From contig OY978527.1 of the NCBI GenBank assembly GCA_963854835.1, forward strand, positions 37,583,040 through 37,647,039: a stretch of 64,000 nt of DNA, given 5' to 3'. Source of the stretch: Megamerina dolium. Lineage: Eukaryota; Arthropoda; Insecta; Diptera; Megamerinidae. Every line of letters begins with the position of its first letter. The first letter of the stretch is position 1. A model generated the notes under the pieces. That model was not told where the DNA came from. It worked only from the letters and a program-made list of their open reading frames with translations, and searched no databases. This document shows, in pieces, positions 58,165 through 64,000 of the stretch. The translations under genes and the position numbers were made by a program.

Positions 58165-59127
58165 ACCATCCCTATACCATGCTTTGACAATAGATTTTCA
58201 ACCCATATACCCTCAAGGGAAGAATGGAATAGGGATATTGTCAACGAAATTGGAGTTCAATCGGTACAATTGTACACAAATGGCTCCAAATTGGAGGTTA
58301 GGGTAGGAGGTGGCGTCTTTTCTGATTCCTTACGCGTTAAGCTCAAGTTCCGATTACCCGACTTTTGCAGTGTTTTTCAAGCTGAGATAATGGCTATAAA
58401 GGAGGCGACAACATGGCTCCGCTGTAATATAATATCCTTCAAAGATGTTTTTATCTACACCGACAGTCAAGCTGCCATTAAATCTCTCGCAGGAACGTTC
58501 GCCAAATCGGCGCTTGCCCTTAAATGCCGCACAGCTCTTAACGAGCTAGCGGAGCACTACAATGTACACATTGTATGGGTACCGGGGCATAGGGACATTC
58601 CAGGGGACTGTGAGGCAGATGAATTGGCGAGATCGGGCACTAGGTTGCCAGAGATCTATCCATCTTATCAAGCCGGAATTCCGCTTGCAACATGCAAGCT
58701 TCTTATCACTCAACATTATCTCACCATAGCCAACAGAAGATGGCGGGATGAGAGCTCTTGTGCTAACACTAGGAAAATCTGGCCAACCCCTGACAATAGA
58801 CGAACCCGTTCACTGTTGTCAATGGGCAGGAAAACCATCAGTAATGTAGTCGGCGTACTCACGAGCCACTGGCTTGTGGGTAGGCATGCTGCAAGACTCG
58901 GCTTACCGGCCAACGATTTTTGTCGCAGCTGCCAGGACGAGGAAGAGGAGGAAAGTGTTCACCACTACCTCTGTAGATGTCCCGCCTTGGCACGCAGAAG
59001 GCACACTCTACTAGGGAGTGCCTTTTTTACAGATACCACTGAGCTTGCACCCATGGATGTCAGGGACATTGCTCTATTCATTAGGAAATTCCAATGGTTC
59101 CGCTTAACAGAAGAGATAGGATGGTAA
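58165..59127 (+). CDS. LINE RNase H domain plus C-terminal zinc finger
   Basis: A continuous frame, open from about 58165, reads DNRFSTHIPSREEWNRDIVN, then YTNGSKL, FCSVFQAEIM, IYTDSQAAIKSL, WVPGHRDIPG and EADELARSG. This is an RNase HI-type domain that would remove RNA from the RNA/DNA hybrid. Counting from 58270, the acidic sites are Asn4 (normally Asp), Glu39, Asp65 and Asp117, so the first metal ligand is lost. The C-terminal part has FCRSCQDEEEEESVHHYLCRCP (Cys218, Cys221, then His and Cys), a zinc finger typical of this LINE group, and the frame stops at 59127. It is a fragment of a larger polyprotein whose RT is broken, so it is not a working gene. Confidence 0.85.
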   Translation, partial: TIPIPCFDNRFSTHIPSREEWNRDIVNEIGVQSVQLYTNGSKLEVRVGGGVFSDSLRVKLKFRLPDFCSVFQAEIMAIKEATTWLRCNIISFKDVFIYTDSQAAIKSLAGTFAKSALALKCRTALNELAEHYNVHIVWVPGHRDIPGDCEADELARSGTRLPEIYPSYQAGIPLATCKLLITQHYLTIANRRWRDESSCANTRKIWPTPDNRRTRSLLSMGRKTISNVVGVLTSHWLVGRHAARLGLPANDFCRSCQDEEEEESVHHYLCRCPALARRRHTLLGSAFFTDTTELAPMDVRDIALFIRKFQWFRLTEEIGW

Positions 59128-59180
59128 GCATCAACGATGCATGGTGACACAATGGGCCAATTATTTGGCCTAACCTAACC

Positions 59181-59192
59181 TAGCAGGCTTGT
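59181..59192. repeat. Target site duplication, right copy (RNase H LINE)
   Basis: An exact repeat of 57532-57543, following the (CCTAA)n-type tail. Confidence 0.85.
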
Positions 59193-60404
59193 CCCTAACC
59201 GATAAAATGTAATAAAACGTTGATATAAGAATTTCATGTCAAAAATTAGACCAGTGTAATGTAAATGATTATCAAATACAATCCATCCATAATATATTGA
59301 TGAACATTATGATGTCGACCGTGATCATTTCTTTGGTGATTACATCAAATGCTAACTTATATACTTTCCAATGACATACATCGATGTATACACACACATA
59401 CACACAAATACAGAGTTTCCAACTTGCCACACTAAAAACTCAGTGTAACCACAACACAAAATAAACCGCATAAAATTGCTGCTACAAGTATTTCTGCAAG
59501 ATAATATTGCACGATTCAACAAACATCGTGCAAATAATATCAAAATTATATTTTATTTTTTGACGTATGCCAAAGCGTGCTACTGCCAAATATGTAATAA
59601 CAACAATCATTTTGCTGAATTAATCATCATGATGATGATGATGATGATGATGACGCCGATGATGTATGTGCATTTTGGTGTTTGTGAGGTCATGATGTGG
59701 TTATTTGTCTACAAAATATAATCAATTTTAATTGAACAATAAACTTTAAAAACACACACACATATAAACATTTCTAAAGAGTGAGGCAAATGAAATTTGA
59801 TACAATCGTATCACATTAAAGATATTCGAACAATAAAGAAGGTATTACTTAAAATCCTTTTGGATTGGGAATTAAATGCATTAGTGTTCTTTGAAGAAAA
59901 TATCATAACTACTATTTGAATTTTTCTTCGAAGAACAACTTGATGATTTCTCTCTCAAATAGACATTGAACTCTTTAACAGAAGTTGTTTAGTTGTCATG
60001 GAGAACTAAAGATTGCCTAGAGTTTTTTCTTCGAAGAATTTTTCTTATTTAGAAACAGATAATAATTATCGGGAGCCAAATCTGATGAATACTATGAATG
60101 TTGAATCAATTCTTACCCTGCTTAATTGATGATGACTAATCACAATCCAATAGTAGCGCATAATTTTAGGATGTTATTCTATTGCGATTTTCGAGATAGT
60201 CAATTAATGAAATTCGATGCGAATATTAATGCAATGGTTCCACCCATATATGCCTATAACTTTGTTTATTGATTTGATTCTAGTGTGGAATATTGTATTC
60301 ATACTTCGGGCACTATACGGTCAAGACATTTTTCGGATTGAGGTTAATGTAGAGGAACATGTTTTTTGACCAGTGTTGCAAATCTAGTATAAGTCTTCTA
60401 AAAT
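59193..60404. other. AT-rich non-coding DNA
   Basis: No gene was seen. An (ATG)n run lies at about 59629-59653. Confidence 0.55.
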
Positions 60405-61471
60405 CCTATCGTGCGGACTGTGTGAAATATTAAAGCCTATGCTTAACAACCTAAGTGGACTTTATCAGACCTCGCTTCAGACCTGGTAAATCTATCATCG
60501 ACCAGATTTTCACTCTACACTATATCCACTCAAAAAACAAAAAGACAGATGGGCACAGAAAACTTATTGCTTGATTATAAAGATGCGTTCGACCATCCGG
60601 TAAGGGATTACACAACACTGCACAAAAATGCCTGAGTTCGGTATTCCTGCGAAGCCCATTTGTCTTTGCAGAGTGACACCTCTTCCCGCCGGTTATTACC
60701 AAACAGACTTTCATACAAGGTAATTCGTTATCGTGCGACTCCTTCAATCATATTATGGAGAAAATAATATGAGCTGCTGATTTACAACATAATGGCACTA
60801 TCTTCACCAAAGTGGCATGTGTTAGAATATGATTTTGACATACCTTTCTCTGAGTTGAATGGGGTTTGCTTTGAACGAGGTCAAGACGAAGTACCTAGTG
60901 TCAACAAACAAAGAGTTACGGCGTCTTGGACAGCACTTTTGATAACTACATTTTTGAGGTAGTGAAGGAACCAGCATTAACTCCAGTAATGACGTCAGCC
61001 TAGAGTTATTGTGAAGGATCACTCTTGTTAATAGATGCTACTTCGGGCTAAGTAAGCAATTGAAAAGTGAAGCGCTCTATCGAGAAATGAAGACTACACT
61101 CTACAAGTCTATCAGAATGCCTGTCCTTGCATATGGTACCGAAACCTGGCCAATTTCCACCTTAGATGAGAGACTGTACGTAGATTTCGAGAGAAAAGTC
61201 CAACACAAGATCTTCGGAACTATTTGCATTGACGGCGAGTATCGAATAAGGTACAACCATGAGCCATGAACCACCAAAATTCAACGGCTTCGATGGCTAG
61301 GTCATATCGAGCGAATGGAAGAACACGCTCCAGCTAATAAGGAGTTATGTTCGGAACCTGCTCGTGGACGATGCAGAAGATGAAAGCCTAACATCCGGTG
61401 GAAAAACCAAATACTGGAGAACTTGACGGGGTACGGGAACGTAAGTAATGGCCACGTAAGTAAGTAAGTAA
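60405..61471 (+). pseudogene. LINE-A family copy, decayed
   Basis: The plus-strand sequence parallels 16550-17825 of the large LINE-A copy with many small deletions. Matching pieces include the region of GFRPGKSTIDQIFTL (60470-60515), LLDYKDAFDHPVRDY near 60570-60610, MPEFGIPAKPICLCRVT, then KTTLYKSIRMPVLAYGTETW and VDFERKVQHKIFGTICIDGE (61060-61269), RYNHEP, RWLGHIERMEEHAPA and the same 3' end with GTAATGGCCACG and (TAAG)n. The YADD segment is corrupted. No TSD was found, consistent with greater age than the 15.5-kb copy. Confidence 0.88.
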
Positions 61472-61640
61472 CAAAAGCGACACTAATATTGTGATTTTGT
61501 GTTTTTATACCCTGCATAATGCAATATGCATGGTATATTCATTTCGGTCAGATGTTTGTGTCCACTTGAAGGAATCTCCGGAGATATAGACATGGATATA
61601 TATTCGTGATCAGCGTCGATTAAATTTTCGATTTAACGAT

Positions 61641-61687
61641 GTCCGTCCGTCCGTCCGTCCGTCCGTCCGTCCGTCCGTCTGTCTGTC
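61641..61687. repeat. (GTCC)n microsatellite
   Basis: About ten GTCC units followed by GTCT units. Such GTCY tracts are internal to known dipteran repeat elements rather than free microsatellites. Confidence 0.93.
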
Positions 61688-61969
61688 ACCTGGCTGGTTC
61701 GCACGATAACTTGAGTAAATATTGAGCTATTTCGATGAAATTTGGCATAAGTAATCTATGATCCAAGGGTACGGAGGGGATTGATATTGGGCATGATCGG
61801 TCAATAACCACGCCCACACCAAGCATTCAAAGCGACTAACCTCGAAATTTTCAAAATCTTTAACTTGCTATAACTCACATAATATACCACTTGGGACAAC
61901 AATATTTTGCACATAGAGTTATATTATACTACTAAATAACCTCGCCAAAAGTGGGTGAGCCACGCCTAC

Positions 61970-62760
61970 TTTCTAGCGTAGCTCCCATACAAAGTGTCTG
62001 TACTTCTTTTAAATTGAAACTGCTGTAACTTCTACAATCTTCTGTCTAGAATAACCATAATTGACACTTAGATTAACATAGCAGTCGGAAATAATTTGGA
62101 AAAAAACCAGTGTGCCACGCCCACTCCTTTTTGGGTCTCCCATACAAAGTTGCGAAAATTAAAAAAAATGTTACCGGTTATAACTTGCAAACTATTCAGC
62201 GTAGAATAACGAGATTTAAGGTGTGGATTAGTATTGTACGAGCAACTAGGCTCACAGAAAATGGGCGCACCACGCCCAGTGTTTATCGTAGCCCCCATAC
62301 AAATTTTAAATTGAAACAGCTGTAACTTCGGCAATCTTCTGTCTAGAATAACCATAATTGATACTTAGATTAATATCGTAGTCGGCAAAAATCTGGCAGA
62401 AAATCAGTGTGCCACGCCCACTCCTTCATGGGTCTCCCATACAAAGTCGAGTGAATTAAACTAAAATTTTAAGCTCCATAGCTTACAAACCATTTAGCCT
62501 AGGACAACGAGACTTAGGGTATGGATTAGTATTGTACGAGCAACTAGGCTCACAGAAAATGGGCGCACCACGCCCAGTGTTTATCGTAGCCCCCATACAA
62601 ATATTAAATTGAAACAGCTGTAACTTAGGCAATCTTATGTCTACAATAACCATAATTGACACTTAAATTAATATCGTAGTCGGAAATAATCTGGCGAAAA
62701 ATCTGCGTACCACGCCCACTTCTTATTAGGGCTCCCATACAAAGTTGAGGAAATTAAACA
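61970..62760. repeat. Tandem repeats of about 298 bp with CCACGCCCA motif
   Basis: CGTAGC(T/C)CCCATACAAA recurs at 61977, 62287 and 62585, and TAGAATAACCATAATTGA-type sequence at 62044, 62341 and 62639. A CCACGCCCA motif followed by a TCCCATACAAAG-type block occurs about every 150 bp, so each unit has two half-units. Units 2 and 3 share GTATTGTACGAGCAACTAGG and are the most similar. Confidence 0.9.
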
Positions 62761-63065
62761 AAAATGTTAACCACCATAACTTAGAAGTAGAATGTGGATT
62801 AACATTGAAAAATTAATTGGATTTACTAGAAAGTGGTAAGCCACGCCCACTTTTTATATAGCTCCCATACTAAGCCTCGGAATTATCTTAAAATCCTTTT
62901 ACTTCGTCAAAGTCAACCATATTTCGGGTGTAAATTAGTAGTATATGCAAAAATTGTTTCTCGAAAAGTGGAAATAAAAGAAAAGTTTGATATTCGAGTA
63001 AACTTTTTATATACAAATCTACATATGCAGGGTATAGTTTGGTCGGCCCCAGCCGACTGTAAGGA

Positions 63066-64000
63066 GATTTTTCATATTCAAATCGCTACGCCAATTTGAA
63101 GCCTTCGAGTCATCTGATATCTTTCATATCTGTGCTGAGTCACGAACTTTAATTTTCGGATCGTACGATCATATTTACATAAAATCGACAATGCATTTTT
63201 CAAATATTCCTTTCGATGGAGCAGATTCTATGAAGCAAACTTTTGATTTCCATGGCGTATTTGTTGTAAAAATTAATGTTTAATAAGTATACGAAATATT
63301 TGGGAGGTTGTAAACTTCAAATGGCGACTAAAATTAAATTTAAGCATCGATTTGATTTTGAGAGTTGACTCATGAAGGATGATCATTTGAAAATGCTCAA
63401 ATGCTAGTCTCATCGTTTAATCGCCGACGTCGTTATTAAAACATCTGGCATCTCGTAATCTTTTTTTATTCTTATTATTTTTTAGTATTATTGTCGAACT
63501 TATTTACCCGCATATGATCTGTGTAAAATTAATTCTCACGCAGTGCATAAAATTACAACAGTACATGGAAGCAACAAGTATGTAGGTGCATATAACTATA
63601 AGTAAAAAATAAAAATGAAAATCAAAACAAACAAAAAATAAAAAAACGAACATTTATAAGTGAACATTGCATTTGAACAAAGAAAAAGCAAACAAAAACA
63701 ATGCGCACATGTTAATACGAACACATAGTGTATGCAATATATATGAACATAACATACATAGAGGCAGATGTAAAGCGGTTGAATTGAAATCGAGGTTGAT
63801 TGAATAAAAAAAATAATAAACAAATTGATCTGCATAAACAAATTCAGTTGCCCTTACTTACACACACACACACACAGAGCCACATAGTAAAATACAACAG
63901 CTTATAAAATTATGTAAACACCGGCTCAAGCATGCCTTCAAATGTTGCACTACAGTTGTTAGTATGATTTATGTATTGCATGTTACAATATTTTGAAATA
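63066..64000. other. AT-rich non-coding DNA to the window end
   Basis: No gene was recognised. A-rich simple sequence lies near 63600-63650 and a short (CA)n at about 63861-63876. Confidence 0.55.

Larger units (their letters stand above)
57544..59180 (+). mobile_element. RNase H LINE, 5'-truncated and internally deleted
   Basis: A 1637-bp plus-strand insertion bounded by a perfect 12-bp TSD, ending in ATTTGGCCTAACCTAACC. It contains the N-terminal part of the reverse transcriptase, then a junction where the catalytic palm is missing, a second junction, then an intact-looking RNase H domain and C-terminal zinc finger. The group (I/LOA/R1-like, with RNase H) is inferred from domain content. 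Related fragments lie at 9230-9735, 23780-24560 and 50450-50960. Confidence 0.9.
61506..63065. mobile_element. (GTCC)n-containing dipteran repeat element with internal tandem repeats
   Basis: The block starts at TATACCCTGCATA (61506) and ends with its inverted complement ATATGCAGGGTATA (about 63023-63036) followed by a hairpin, GTCGGCCCCAGCCGAC. Inside are a (GTCC)n tract (61641-61687), a standard stretch AACTTGAGTAAATATTGAGC, AAATTTGGCATAAGTAATCT typical of repeats seen across flies, and about three tandem units of 298-310 bp. The proto-microsatellite GTCY design recalls mini-me or DINE-like dipteran elements, but I could not assign a class. No coding region was recognised. Confidence 0.75.

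Overview
The window looks like about 64 kb of non-coding chromosome from a higher (brachyceran) fly; a tephritid fruit fly or a relative is my inference from the repeat families and texture, not something proven here. The background is very AT-rich, full of poly-A/T runs, (CA)n, (GTT)n and (AAT)n microsatellites and the words ACATACATATG and TACTCGTA. I found no convincing host exon, no functional tRNA or rRNA gene, no CRISPR array and no operon-like organisation. Nearly every stretch with protein-like content belongs to a transposable element.

Layout. The left end (89-291) is a SINE fragment, followed by featureless AT-rich DNA. A dead mariner lies near 4 kb. From 9.2 to 11.3 kb sit a minus-strand RNase H LINE piece, a second dead mariner and a minus-strand jockey-like LINE piece. 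At 12.6-13.6 kb is a truncated RTE-type LINE with a perfect 16-bp target site duplication (TSD). A tRNA-headed SINE fragment (14.0 kb) and a complete-length but decayed Tc1/mariner-superfamily element with TIRs and TA duplication (14201-15416) follow. At 15548-17825 is the best preserved element: a 5'-truncated LINE with an open 750-codon reverse transcriptase frame and a 14-bp TSD. A second copy lies at 19.7-20.4 kb, next to a 5'-truncated SINE with a 13-bp TSD. At 23.4-24.7 kb a TIR element contains an RNase H LINE fragment. At 27.1-27.9 kb a 427-bp unit carrying a SINE is tandemly duplicated. SINE copies continue at 33.8, 35.9-36.4, 50.1-50.4, 52.6-52.9 and 53.8-54.2 kb. Two further TIR-bounded mariner-like elements lie at 38284-39470 and 45414-46553. 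The right end holds an RNase H LINE with a 12-bp TSD (57544-59180), a third copy of the 15.5-kb LINE family (60.4-61.5 kb) and a (GTCC)n-containing element with internal repeats of about 298 bp (61506-63065).

How the parts relate. The tRNA-derived SINE family has two alternative 3' ends. One ends in TTTA/T-rich tails. The other ends in (CCTAA)n, with a preceding module that resembles the 3' end of the RNase H LINE at 57.5-59.2 kb, suggesting that this LINE group mobilises that SINE subfamily. None of the transposase or reverse transcriptase genes looks fully functional. The only long intact frame (15535-17787) lacks most of its endonuclease, and its first six codons come from flanking DNA. 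I did not see a previously undescribed multi-gene system; the most unusual features are the SINE subfamilies, the TSD-supplied start codon and the structured (GTCC)n element.
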